From: CAZOVK01 sp964583165
GTDB lineage: Bacteria > Bacillota > Clostridia > Lachnospirales > WRAX01
DNA length: 58,162 nucleotides
Direction of reading: 5' to 3'
NCBI GenBank assembly: GCA_964583165.1
Contig: CAZOVK010000006.1
Span: 1 to 58,162 of the forward strand
The notes beneath the pieces were generated by a model. The model ran no database searches. It saw only the letters and a list, made by a program, of their open reading frames with translations, and had not been told where the DNA came from. The position numbers and the translations under genes are program-made. This document shows, piece by piece, positions 8,436-16,850 of the stretch. How positions within the stretch are numbered: position 1 is the first letter of the stretch; each line of letters opens with the position of its first letter.

Positions 8436-9128
8436 ATGGCGGGGAAAACAAAGGTACTGATAGTAGAAGACCACGCACACATAGCGGAATTGATTACGCT
8501 GATTCTTGAAAAAGAGGGCTTCGATACGAAAGAGGTCAACTCGGGGGGCAAGGCGGTTGATGCGTTCACGCAATATTCGCCACACCTCGTGATTCTGGAC
8601 GTCATGTTGCCGGAGTTGGACGGGTATGGCGTTTTGCGGGAGATTCGGCGCGTCAGTAATGTGCCTGTTATAATGTTGACCGCGAAGGGCGAAACTTTCG
8701 ATAAGGTTCTCGGGCTTGAAATGGGTGCAGACGATTACATCGTGAAGCCGTTCGAGAGCATGGAGTTTGTAGCGCGGATTAAGGCAGTGCTTCGTCGATA
8801 TGACAAGAAAACGGGGGCGGCGAAGCCACAGACAATTGTGTTCCCGAACCTCACGATTGACCCAGAAACCTTCATAGTCACATACCACGACCAAACGCTG
8901 GAGTTGCCGCCCAAGGAATTCGAGCTTTTGCACTATCTGGCGCAGAACCCCAACAAGGTGTTCACGCGCGACCAACTGCTCGACAGAATTTGGGGTTATG
9001 ACTTCGTGGGTGAATCGCGGACGGTTGACGTGCACGTGAAGCGTTTGCGTGAGAAATTCACAGAAGAAGACAGTTGGTCAATCAAAACCGTCTGGGGTGT
9101 GGGTTACAAGCTCGAAACAAAGGCATAG
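8436..9128 (+). CDS. Response regulator, OmpR/PhoB family
   Basis: 230 residues. The receiver domain has acidic residues E11 and D12, phospho-acceptor D55 (VILDVML), T82 and K104 (DYIVKPF). The C-terminal winged-helix domain has ELPPKEFELLHYLAQNPNKV and RTVDVHVKRLREK. It binds DNA as a dimer after phosphorylation. It forms a pair with the histidine kinase 36 bases downstream; the upstream glycosyltransferase and downstream envelope proteins hint at a surface-stress regulon. Ribosome site AAGGGTG before the ATG. Confidence 0.95.
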   Translation: MAGKTKVLIVEDHAHIAELITLILEKEGFDTKEVNSGGKAVDAFTQYSPHLVILDVMLPELDGYGVLREIRRVSNVPVIMLTAKGETFDKVLGLEMGADDYIVKPFESMEFVARIKAVLRRYDKKTGAAKPQTIVFPNLTIDPETFIVTYHDQTLELPPKEFELLHYLAQNPNKVFTRDQLLDRIWGYDFVGESRTVDVHVKRLREKFTEEDSWSIKTVWGVGYKLETKA

Positions 9129-9164
9129 AAAAAGGTTGCAGGGATTAGGGTTAGTGTAGGGTAT

Positions 9165-10649
9165 ATGTTTAAGAAGATTTTCTATCGTCAATTGTTCTAT
9201 TATTGGGCGGCGCTCGTCGTGAGCTTCGGGATTCTGGGGCTTGTTCTCGCGGGCTTTTTGTCGTCCTATTTGCGTAATCAGCGACTTGCGTTTCTTGAAG
9301 AGCAGAGCCGCCGTATCGCGGGGATTTATCAGCAACAATTCACGTATGACGGGCGCGGGCATGGCATGATGAGCACAACACTCATTTGGTCGAAGATGTA
9401 TGATGAGCTTACGTCAGAGTTTAAGTCTATGCAGAGTTATATGAACGTCCATTTTATACTGACGGACGCTCAGTTGAATGTCGAGGGATATTCAAACGAT
9501 ATAGCCGCGATTTCCGGTATGCAGATTAGTGACGAGGCACTTAGGCGCGTTCGTGAGGGGAGTATTGTTTCGAGCGAAGGCACACTGGGCGGTTTTTTTA
9601 GTGTTCGTGAGTTGACGGTTGGTGCGCCTATCATTGTCAATGACAATGTTGTTGCGGCGGCGTTCGTGAGCGCGCCCATGACAGACTTAAACAGTACAAT
9701 ACAGGACTTCATACGCATTATTCTGGCGGCGCTTGCGGCGGCGGCGGCTGTGTCGTTCGCGCTCGTGTATATCGGGAGCATGGCCATTTCAAAGCCCATA
9801 CGCCAAGTCAGCGCGGCGGCCAAAGAAATCGCCGCCGGCGATTTCGAAAAGCGGCTGGTAGTTTCCAGCCGTGACGAGGTGGGGCAACTCGCCGACAGCT
9901 TCAACAGTATGGCGGAGAGCCTATTTAATCAAGAGAAGGCGCGGCGTGACTTTATCGCGAACATCTCACATGATTTGCGCTCGCCGCTAACGGCTATGAA
10001 GGGCTTCTTGCAAGCGCTTATAGACGGTACAATCCCGCAGGAAAAACAACAGCGATATATAGCCATTATATTAGAAGAAACAGAACGACTTTCACGCATG
10101 GCAAACGACATAATGGACATTCAGAAGATGACTCTAAAAACCGCGCTGAACAAACAGGCGTTTGACATAAACGAGTTAATACGCAAGACGTTGATTTCGC
10201 TCGAACGGCGTATCATTCAGAAAAATCTTGAGGTTTCGGTCACTTTTGCCGACGAAAGGAACATGATTTTTGCGGACGAGGAGTTGGTTCAGCGAATCAT
10301 TTACAACTTGCTGGACAATGCCGTGAAGTTTTTGAGTGACGGCGGTGTATTGGGCGTTGAAACATCTCTGGCAGGCGAGAAACTAAAAATTGCGGTGCGT
10401 GACAACGGCCCCGGGATAACGCCTGATGAGCAGAAACGCATCTTTGAACGCTTTTACAAAGCCGATACGGCGCGTGGCAATATCGGCGGCAGTGGTCTGG
10501 GGTTATCCATAGTTAAGGAGTTTATCAAGGCACATGATGAAAACATAACGGTATCGTCAGCGCCAAATATGGGTACAGAATTTGTGTTCACCATGCCGAT
10601 ATATATAACCGAAGATATATGTGAAAAGGAGCAAGAACATGATAAATAA
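9165..10649 (+). CDS. Sensor histidine kinase with HAMP domain
   Basis: 494 residues. Membrane segment 1 (about 8-36), an extracytoplasmic sensor domain of about 140 residues, membrane segment 2 (about 182-208, very Ala-rich), HAMP (from SKPIRQVS to about 262), HisKA with H269 in NISHDLRSP, and a HATPase domain with the N box LLDNAVKFL, G1 DNGPGI and G2 GGSGLGLSI. All catalytic boxes are intact, so it should phosphorylate the preceding regulator. The sensor ligand is unknown. Its last 11 bases overlap the next gene's start. Confidence 0.95.
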   Translation: MFKKIFYRQLFYYWAALVVSFGILGLVLAGFLSSYLRNQRLAFLEEQSRRIAGIYQQQFTYDGRGHGMMSTTLIWSKMYDELTSEFKSMQSYMNVHFILTDAQLNVEGYSNDIAAISGMQISDEALRRVREGSIVSSEGTLGGFFSVRELTVGAPIIVNDNVVAAAFVSAPMTDLNSTIQDFIRIILAALAAAAAVSFALVYIGSMAISKPIRQVSAAAKEIAAGDFEKRLVVSSRDEVGQLADSFNSMAESLFNQEKARRDFIANISHDLRSPLTAMKGFLQALIDGTIPQEKQQRYIAIILEETERLSRMANDIMDIQKMTLKTALNKQAFDINELIRKTLISLERRIIQKNLEVSVTFADERNMIFADEELVQRIIYNLLDNAVKFLSDGGVLGVETSLAGEKLKIAVRDNGPGITPDEQKRIFERFYKADTARGNIGGSGLGLSIVKEFIKAHDENITVSSAPNMGTEFVFTMPIYITEDICEKEQEHDK

Positions 10650-11121
10650 CATCAGCACACAAAGCCCCTCGAATAATATTCAATTCAATCAAAACACGAA
10701 CAACGCGCCCGTTGTGAACGGCGGAGTTCGCACGAATTATGGCGACGAGGTTCAGAAGGTCGCAACGAAGAAGAACGGGTCGGTCAAAAACCAGAAAGAA
10801 TGCAAGACCTGTAAAGAGCGGCGATATCAAGACGGCTCAAACGACCCCGGCGTTAGTATGAAATCGCCAACGAGCGTCAGCCCCGAAGCGAGCGCAGCGG
10901 CCGTAAAGGGTCACGAACAAGAACACGTCACGCGCAATCAGGCCAAAGCCGACAGTGAAGGCCGTGAGGTTATATCCAGCAGTGTTAAGATATTCACGGC
11001 TATTTGCCCAGAATGTGGGAAGGTGTATGTATCAGGCGGCGAAACGAAAACCGTAACAGCCAAACGCAAAAAGAAAGCCAACCCGCAGGGTGAGGGCGGT
11101 AATGTAGATATGTTCATCTAG
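10639..11121 (+). CDS. Putative zincin-motif protein (SprA-related family)
   Basis: 160 residues. A disordered Asn- and Ser-rich N-terminus, a CKTC pair (C55, C58), a YQDGSNDPGVSMKSPT block, a zinc-protease-like HEQEH (H92 to H96) and a CPEC pair (C123, C126) followed by VYVSGGETKT, then a basic tail. This combination matches the SprA-related putative metalloprotease family; catalytic activity is not proven for it. I start at the ATG at 10639 (AAAGGAG upstream), overlapping the kinase end by 11 bases, which suggests coupling to the two-component genes. Confidence 0.75.
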   Translation: MINNISTQSPSNNIQFNQNTNNAPVVNGGVRTNYGDEVQKVATKKNGSVKNQKECKTCKERRYQDGSNDPGVSMKSPTSVSPEASAAAVKGHEQEHVTRNQAKADSEGREVISSSVKIFTAICPECGKVYVSGGETKTVTAKRKKKANPQGEGGNVDMFI

Positions 11122-11202
11122 TTTTTACATAAATAGAATACTATGTCAGACAAAGTACCTCACATCACGTAAATAATAACAAATACATTTGTGGGGTGGA
11201 TT

Positions 11203-12084
11203 ATGGAACAATGGCAAAAGAAGCCTGAAGAAAGACCGGAGATTAAGGAAAAGCGCGGGATTCCGTCGGGATTCGTGATATTCATGGTAGTGGGTTTGGT
11301 TGCATATGTAGGCGCGATGTTCTTTCTTGGTGACACGAACCCGTTTTTTAAGACAAGGATAAACTCACGCTCAATCAGTCGGGTTGAAACGCCTGAGCCA
11401 ATGGCGGTTTCGACTGTATCATCGGAAATGCCCAACCTTACCGTTTCTTTGAATGACAAATGGGATACAATCAACATTTCAGTGCCCGCAACAGTTATTC
11501 TGTCGAATGTTGAGGCCGACAACCAAAGGGTATTTATGTCGGCAAACAATCAAGATGTGTTTGACAAGATAAAAGTTGAGCTGAAGAACGGCGAACTGTT
11601 AATAGGACTTGTTAATTCGTTATGGCCGTTTGAGGGTAACACAATCTTCACCAGTGACTTGGTTATTTACGTTAGCTCTGCCAGTATTACAGAGATAAAC
11701 GCGGGTGGCGCGACAAATATTGTATGTGACAGCGCACTAAGTGGTAAGGATTTGAAACTGGGTGTATCCGGTGCTTCCAGTTGTAATTTGGAATTGTCTT
11801 ATAACGCTATAACCGCTAACATAAGCGGCGCATCTAACGCTTATCTTTCGGGTGGCGCCAGTTCACTAACCGCAATTGTCTCAGGTGCGTCAAAGCTGGA
11901 TTCTTCCGACATGGCTGTTTCTTATGGCACAGGTAATGTTTCGGGCGCGTCGAAATTCGTTGTATTTGCCGACGAGGAGTTATATCTTGATGTGTCAGGG
12001 GCAAGCAAGGTACAGTACCTTGGTAACCCGCGCATAACTCAAGATGTAAGCGGTGCTTCTAAGGTAGAACCTCTTCGCGGCTAA
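11203..12084 (+). CDS. Membrane-anchored GIN domain (DUF2807) protein
   Basis: 293 residues. Cytosolic charged head, one membrane segment (about 26-46), a short linker, then a right-handed beta-helix-like GIN domain in which SGAS or similar turns recur: VSGASSCNLELSY, ISGASNAYLSGG, VSGASKLD, VSGASKF, VSGASKVQ and VSGASKVEP. The regular repeats end the protein and are typical of DUF2807 adhesin-head domains. The start is the ATG at 11203 after GGGGTGG. Its exact role is unknown. It lies in tandem with a shorter relative and downstream of a two-component system, suggesting an envelope function. Confidence 0.85.
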   Translation: MEQWQKKPEERPEIKEKRGIPSGFVIFMVVGLVAYVGAMFFLGDTNPFFKTRINSRSISRVETPEPMAVSTVSSEMPNLTVSLNDKWDTINISVPATVILSNVEADNQRVFMSANNQDVFDKIKVELKNGELLIGLVNSLWPFEGNTIFTSDLVIYVSSASITEINAGGATNIVCDSALSGKDLKLGVSGASSCNLELSYNAITANISGASNAYLSGGASSLTAIVSGASKLDSSDMAVSYGTGNVSGASKFVVFADEELYLDVSGASKVQYLGNPRITQDVSGASKVEPLRG

Positions 12085-12102
12085 GTGAATTAGGGGTGTG
12101 AC

Positions 12103-12774
12103 TTGAAAAGGCGTAATTTTAAGCACGAACCGATTATCCCACAGAATTTCTTCATAATTATGGGGATTGGTTTGGCCGTATATCTTTTGGGTATGTTTTT
12201 TATGGAACAGCCCATAGACCATACGAAAATTTATGTCACGCCCCCAATAGTTACGACAAACGAAGCAAGGTATACCACACGTTTTCACATAGAAGATGAA
12301 CCAACATGGGCAGAACTGATTATTGAGAATAACTACGACAATATCATTATCTATGGTGATGACTCGTTCAAGGGCAAGAACCTTTTTGAAAGATGTTATG
12401 GACTAAGGGCGGGCGACAGGGTAGAGATTGTGCATGACGGAACGTATATTAAGAAAGATATTGTATTTTATGCCTTCCCTGATGTCAAGAATTTGCTTAT
12501 TGGCGCTAACTACGAATCCAAGTTGTATGTGAAGTCGCCGCTTAAAGGCGACACATTGATTATACAGCTTACAGGGCAGTCCAGTGCCGATATTGTAGCA
12601 GACTATGATTCCGTGGTTGTTCTCACGCTGAATAATGCGAAACTTACATTGTCCGGGCAAGCGAAGACACTTGAAGCTGACATTAGGGATTTTTCCATGC
12701 TTGACATCAATGAACTGATAACTGAACACTATGAAATAAGTGCTTCACACACCGCAATAATCAAAGGGAAATGA
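12103..12774 (+). CDS. Membrane-anchored protein, likely diverged GIN-like paralogue
   Basis: 223 residues from a TTG start with GGGGTG four bases upstream. Basic head, one membrane segment (about 14-31, MGIGLAVYLLGMFF), then a beta-rich outer domain with alternating hydrophobic strands (LIIQLTGQSSADIVADYDS, VVVLTLNNAKLTLSG, SMLDINELI) like the strands of its upstream neighbour but without the SGAS turns. No catalytic motif. It is 18 bases from the preceding gene and followed directly by a strong terminator, so the two are cotranscribed. Confidence 0.7.
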   Translation: MKRRNFKHEPIIPQNFFIIMGIGLAVYLLGMFFMEQPIDHTKIYVTPPIVTTNEARYTTRFHIEDEPTWAELIIENNYDNIIIYGDDSFKGKNLFERCYGLRAGDRVEIVHDGTYIKKDIVFYAFPDVKNLLIGANYESKLYVKSPLKGDTLIIQLTGQSSADIVADYDSVVVLTLNNAKLTLSGQAKTLEADIRDFSMLDINELITEHYEISASHTAIIKGK

Positions 12775-12806
12775 CAGCTATAGCCATAGAAAAGAGTATT
12801 AACAAG

Positions 12807-12850
12807 CCCCCGCAAGCATATTTATTACAAATATGCTTGCGGGGGTTTTT
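12807..12850 (+). terminator. Strong intrinsic terminator ending at a start codon
   Basis: A perfect 17-base-pair stem (12807-12823 with 12829-12845, loop 12824-12828) ends in GGGGG followed by TTTTT (12846-12850). It ends the block that starts upstream at 6693. The next gene's most plausible ATG is at 12851, immediately after the T run, so the same GGGGG could be read as its ribosome site. Confidence 0.9.
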
Positions 12851-13783
12851 ATGTATCGAAAATTTGCCTGTATTGATTTCATACCCGACGACATCAGCCC
12901 TTCGCGCCTGCGCGTGGGTGAGGGTGGCAGCTCGGCGCTGATTCTGTCTGACATGGAGCTTTTGGGGCTACGCGGTTACCATGTTACACTCCCGATAACG
13001 CTGGCAGAGGCCGCCGCCAATACATTCAACGCGCAACGGCTAGTTGACCGAACGATTAGGACGCTACAGATTTATGATGTCGACGTGTTCGCGGGGGCAG
13101 GGCTTAAAACGAATCAGCCCGTGTTTCTGGCTAATGGGGTAGGGCTGTTGCCGTTTTTCATGCCGCAAGCGCTCAAAACGGCGTTACGGGCGCTCGGCAA
13201 GCGACCTTATGAATGTGAGGTTGTCATTACGGCGGGTGATGAATGCGCGGTTTCATGCTTATTGTCTACATTATGTTCAGAGATAAATCAGCTTACGATT
13301 CTTACAGATAGGTTTAATAAGACTCACTACGAAGTGTTGGCTGACAATATATATGCCGAATATGGGTTACATACAGAAATAGAGGGCTTCGACGCAATGG
13401 GCGCAAAAAAGCTGGCGAGGGCTGATATCGTAATAAATACGGGTGCTTATGGGCGTTATGAATTGTATCTTAAACGAAAGTGCCTGTTTTTTGACCTATC
13501 GCGCCGCCCCGAAAGCCTCAACCAGCTATCAAATGCCCGCCCTGACTGCATTTGTCTGGATAACATAAAGGTCAGGTATGGTGAAACGACCATGCCGCTT
13601 TATTTGTTTGAAATCGCATTCGTGATGAAATGCGGTGCGTATCAGGATATGCTTTCGGAGGGTTATTCAGACGCACGGGCTTCAGAAATTGCCTTAATGT
13701 TGGAACGTATGAATGTCAAAGTCACGGGCTTTTTTTCGGCAAGTAAGCCCATATCAATGAAGCATATCAGGACATTTTACTAG
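12851..13783 (+). CDS. Unrecognised cytosolic protein, Rossmann-like
   Basis: 310 residues from the ATG at 12851; an upstream in-frame ATG at 12833 would lie within the terminator stem. The middle reads like a nucleotide-binding Rossmann fold: ECEVVITAGDECAVSCLLST near 120, then QLTILTDR, then RADIVINTGAYGRYEL and KCLFFDLSRRP, as in shikimate dehydrogenase-like or tetrapyrrole-path oxidoreductases. The GxGxxG is not canonical, so I do not name a function. It is a single gene between a terminator and the oligopeptide operon promoter. Confidence 0.6.
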   Translation: MYRKFACIDFIPDDISPSRLRVGEGGSSALILSDMELLGLRGYHVTLPITLAEAAANTFNAQRLVDRTIRTLQIYDVDVFAGAGLKTNQPVFLANGVGLLPFFMPQALKTALRALGKRPYECEVVITAGDECAVSCLLSTLCSEINQLTILTDRFNKTHYEVLADNIYAEYGLHTEIEGFDAMGAKKLARADIVINTGAYGRYELYLKRKCLFFDLSRRPESLNQLSNARPDCICLDNIKVRYGETTMPLYLFEIAFVMKCGAYQDMLSEGYSDARASEIALMLERMNVKVTGFFSASKPISMKHIRTFY

Positions 13784-13844
13784 AAAAATGAACATATTCA
13801 TGATAGGAATTACGATTTTTATGGTAAATTTCATCAAATTCCTA

Positions 13845-13873
13845 TTGCATTGATGTTTCTTTTGTGTTACAAT
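13845..13873 (+). promoter_or_regulatory. Sigma-A promoter of the first oligopeptide operon
   Basis: TTGCAT (13845-13850), 17 bases, then TACAAT (13868-13873). The binding-protein gene starts 55 bases later behind GGGAGG. The gap 13784-13927 holds nothing else that I can see. Confidence 0.65.
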
Positions 13874-13927
13874 AGCTGTGTCATCATAGTATTTTGACAA
13901 CTAACCATTAAAAAAGGGAGGAATTAC

Positions 13928-15619
13928 ATGAAGAGAAGTATTGCGTTAGTATTGGCACTGATTCTTATGCTCTCTGTTGCGGCGGTCGCTTGCAACTCGA
14001 CAACCGGCAACAATGGCGCGGGCAGTTCCGGCGCGATTACGCCTATGAAGATGCGCGACGCAAAAGAGGAAAACATCGTTAAGTACGGCACCAGCAGTCT
14101 TAGCGGTACGTTCAACCCCATCCTTTCCACAGACGTTTACAACAGTTACGCTTGTAATGTGCTGTTCTCCACTCTGTTGACACAGACAAAAGAAGGCACG
14201 TTGACAGTCGATGATTATTGCCTTGCCACAGCATGGGAACTTTCTGACGACAAACTGACCTACACGTTTACACTCAGAAAAGACGCGAAATTCCATGACG
14301 GCACACCGCTTACAGCCAACGACGTTAAGTTTACTTTCGAACAAATTGCCCGCCCTGAATATGACGGCGCGCGCCATGAAGCAGTTGCCGACATAGTTGG
14401 TTATGACAAGATGAAGGCCGGCGAAGCGAAAGAACTTGAAGGCATCAAAGTTATTGATGACTATAAAGTTTCGTTCACGCTTACAAAACCCAATGTTAAA
14501 AAGATGTGGGACTTCCAGTACGGCATTCTCAGCAAAGCTTACTATGAGACAGACGATTGGGACGCGTTCAAAGCGAAGAACACAACTCCCATGGGTTCCG
14601 GTCCTATGATGCTTGACGAGTGGCGTCCGGGCGAAGCGCTTGACCTTGTTTGTACAGACGGATACTATGGCCCCGCTTACAAGATTGACGGCCTTCGTAT
14701 GCTCATTGTTCCCAATTCATCCACAATCGCAGCGCTTACTTCCGGTCAGACAGATATCTCCGGCGTAGACGCGAAGAGAGATACATATGACCAGTTAATA
14801 GCCGGTGGCTTGATTGTTAACCAATACCTTGGTCTTGGTTATAACATCATCGGTCTTAACCTTGAAGCTCCTCAATTGGCAGAGAAAGAAGTCCGTCAGG
14901 CTCTTATGTATGCTTGGAACCGCGTTGAAACAACGGATGCGGAATACAAGGGCTTTGCTATTCCTTGCTTGACCAGTATTTCTCCGGCTCTTTGGGCTTA
15001 TCCGGGCGATGACAAGCTTAACTCCTACCCGTATAACCCTGAGAAGGCTAAACAGATGCTTGACGACGCAGGCTGGAAAGTCGGCGCAGACGGTATCCGT
15101 GAAAAGAACGGCAACAGACTTGCTATCACTATCTATGTATACGACGACTCAGCTTGGCCGCTTAACCTTATGGCGTTCCTTAAAGAACAATGGGGCGCAG
15201 TAGGCGTTGAGCTCAACACCCTCCTTTCTGACTTCGCAACGGTTATGGACGGCGTTGACAAACGTGACTTCTCGAAGTTCGACGCATGGACACAGGGCTG
15301 GTCTTCAGCTATTGACCCCGACCAATCCAGCGTATTCGGTATTGCTGCTACAGCACCGGGTGGCTACAACCGCGGTATGTACATCAATGAAGAACTCGAC
15401 AAGCTTTTGATTGAAGGCCTTCAGGAGTATGACCAAGAGAAACGCGCTCAAATCTACTTCAAGGTCGCTCAGATTATCAATGAAGATTGCCCGTACCTCT
15501 TTAACGCTCTTCGCCAAACAGTTACCGGTGTAAACCCAAGACTTAAAGGCTTCCAAGAGAATGAAGGCACGTTCTACAACTGGTCGCTTTGCTTGAAGTA
15601 TGTAGAAGTAGTGAAATAG
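13928..15619 (+). CDS. Oligopeptide ABC transporter, substrate-binding lipoprotein
   Basis: 563-residue family 5 extracellular solute-binding protein. A lipoprotein signal (basic MKRS, hydrophobic core, lipobox ending AVAC with C22) anchors it outside the membrane. Family features include YGTSSLSGTFNPIL, WELSDDKLTYTFTLRKDAKF (only the consensus part shown) and GYNIIGLNLEAP. It delivers peptides to the two permeases downstream. Codon choice here is more uniform than in its neighbours (CTT, GGC and AAC favoured), fitting high expression. It is separated from the permeases by a 253-base region full of hairpins, which may limit readthrough. Confidence 0.92.
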   Translation: MKRSIALVLALILMLSVAAVACNSTTGNNGAGSSGAITPMKMRDAKEENIVKYGTSSLSGTFNPILSTDVYNSYACNVLFSTLLTQTKEGTLTVDDYCLATAWELSDDKLTYTFTLRKDAKFHDGTPLTANDVKFTFEQIARPEYDGARHEAVADIVGYDKMKAGEAKELEGIKVIDDYKVSFTLTKPNVKKMWDFQYGILSKAYYETDDWDAFKAKNTTPMGSGPMMLDEWRPGEALDLVCTDGYYGPAYKIDGLRMLIVPNSSTIAALTSGQTDISGVDAKRDTYDQLIAGGLIVNQYLGLGYNIIGLNLEAPQLAEKEVRQALMYAWNRVETTDAEYKGFAIPCLTSISPALWAYPGDDKLNSYPYNPEKAKQMLDDAGWKVGADGIREKNGNRLAITIYVYDDSAWPLNLMAFLKEQWGAVGVELNTLLSDFATVMDGVDKRDFSKFDAWTQGWSSAIDPDQSSVFGIAATAPGGYNRGMYINEELDKLLIEGLQEYDQEKRAQIYFKVAQIINEDCPYLFNALRQTVTGVNPRLKGFQENEGTFYNWSLCLKYVEVVK

Positions 15620-15658
15620 TGCAATAAGTCAAATTTCCAATATGTGAAAAAACCCTTA

Positions 15659-15747
15659 GGCGTTTGAGTTTTAACGCCAGTCGGGATGCCGGTTTAGTCC
15701 GGCATCCCGTATACTCATACAGCTTAGATTATCATGGCAGTAAGCTG
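15659..15747 (+). other. Three tandem hairpins after the binding-protein gene
   Basis: Stem 1 pairs GGCGTT (15659-15664) with AACGCC (15673-15678). Stem 2 is a perfect 11-base-pair helix (15682-15692 with 15699-15709). Stem 3 pairs CAGCTTA (15720-15726) with TAAGCTG (15741-15747). None has a U tract. The position, in the 253-base gap between binding protein and permease, fits an mRNA-stabilising or partial-attenuation element. The remaining gap 15748-15872 shows no gene. Confidence 0.6.
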
Positions 15748-15872
15748 TTATGGGTTGATTGAGTACCGTTTGGGGTATCTGTAGTCTATCTGTAATTTCC
15801 CATATGGTTTCTCAAATCAGCAGGGTAGCTTCACATTTTTTTGTATACATTTTGTCAGGAAAGGGTGATTTA

Positions 15873-16838
15873 ATGCGCAACTACATGATTCGGCGTATCA
15901 TACAGTTGATTCCGGTCTTTATAGTAATTGTGGTTGCAATATTTATCTTAACGCGCTTGGTACCGGGCGGCCCGCTTTCAACAATGATGGACCCAAGCAT
16001 GACGCCGGAAACCAGAGCTTTGTTAGAGGAAAGATTCGGTCTAAACAAGTCAATACCGGAACAATTTGTGAACTGGGCCAGTGAATTGCTAAAAGGCAAT
16101 TTGGGTTATTCCACTAAATACTCGCGTACGGTCGTTGGCGTAATCGGCGACTTTATCTTCAATACGTTTATTCTACAACTCTTTGCCCTAATTATCGCTC
16201 TGTCCATAGGCATCCCCGCCGGTATTATATCGGCCACTAAACAATACTCGGTTGCGGATAACGCGCTGACGGTGTTTTCGCTTCTGGGTATATCGATGCC
16301 ATCGTTCTTCTTCGGTCTGTTGCTGTTGAAATTCTTCGCGATAGACAACCAGATACTCCCGCTGTTCGGTATGATGGACGCTTCTGTTCGTCGCGCAAGC
16401 CCCATTGTACAGGCCCTCAATATCTTCCAACACATGATTCTGCCCGGCCTTGTTCTGGGTCTTAGTTCAATGGCCAGTTTCATGCGCTACACGCGCTCGT
16501 CCATGCTTGAAGTTATTCGTCAAGACTATGTACGCACGGCACGCGCCAAAGGTCTAGCTGAAAAAGTGGTTATCTACCGTCACGCGCTCCGTAACGCGAT
16601 GATACCAATTATCACACTTCTGGGCTACTGGATACCGGGTCTTCTCGCGGGTTCGTTCATTACAGAAACAATTTTCGGCTGGCCCGGATTGGGCAAGGTA
16701 GCCGTAGATGCCGTTATGTCGCGTGACTATGGTTTGCTGATGGCTAACGCCATGATGAACTCGTTCCTTATGCTTGTGGGTTTGCTGTTGGCTGACTTCT
16801 TCTATGGTGTTGCCGACCCGCGTGTCAAGTACGATTAA
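15873..16838 (+). CDS. Oligopeptide ABC transporter permease, DppB type
   Basis: 321 residues from the ATG at 15873 behind AGGAAAGGG; the open frame extends upstream but without a ribosome site. The N-terminal MIRRIIQLIPVFIVIVV segment, the IFILTRLVPGGP motif and six predicted membrane segments match the DppB/OppB family. The cytoplasmic coupling loop is RTARAKGLAEKVVIYRHALR. It forms the membrane channel with the next gene. Confidence 0.93.
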   Translation: MRNYMIRRIIQLIPVFIVIVVAIFILTRLVPGGPLSTMMDPSMTPETRALLEERFGLNKSIPEQFVNWASELLKGNLGYSTKYSRTVVGVIGDFIFNTFILQLFALIIALSIGIPAGIISATKQYSVADNALTVFSLLGISMPSFFFGLLLLKFFAIDNQILPLFGMMDASVRRASPIVQALNIFQHMILPGLVLGLSSMASFMRYTRSSMLEVIRQDYVRTARAKGLAEKVVIYRHALRNAMIPIITLLGYWIPGLLAGSFITETIFGWPGLGKVAVDAVMSRDYGLLMANAMMNSFLMLVGLLLADFFYGVADPRVKYD

Positions 16839-16850
16839 GGGGGTAAGCTT

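Noticed and set aside
8370..9035. A 221-codon minus-strand frame under the response regulator
   Set aside because: Composition reflects the complementary gene; no recognisable motif or ribosome site.
12833..12850. ATG at 12833 as start of the unrecognised protein
   Set aside because: It lies in the 3' arm of the terminator with no ribosome site; the ATG at 12851 is more plausible.
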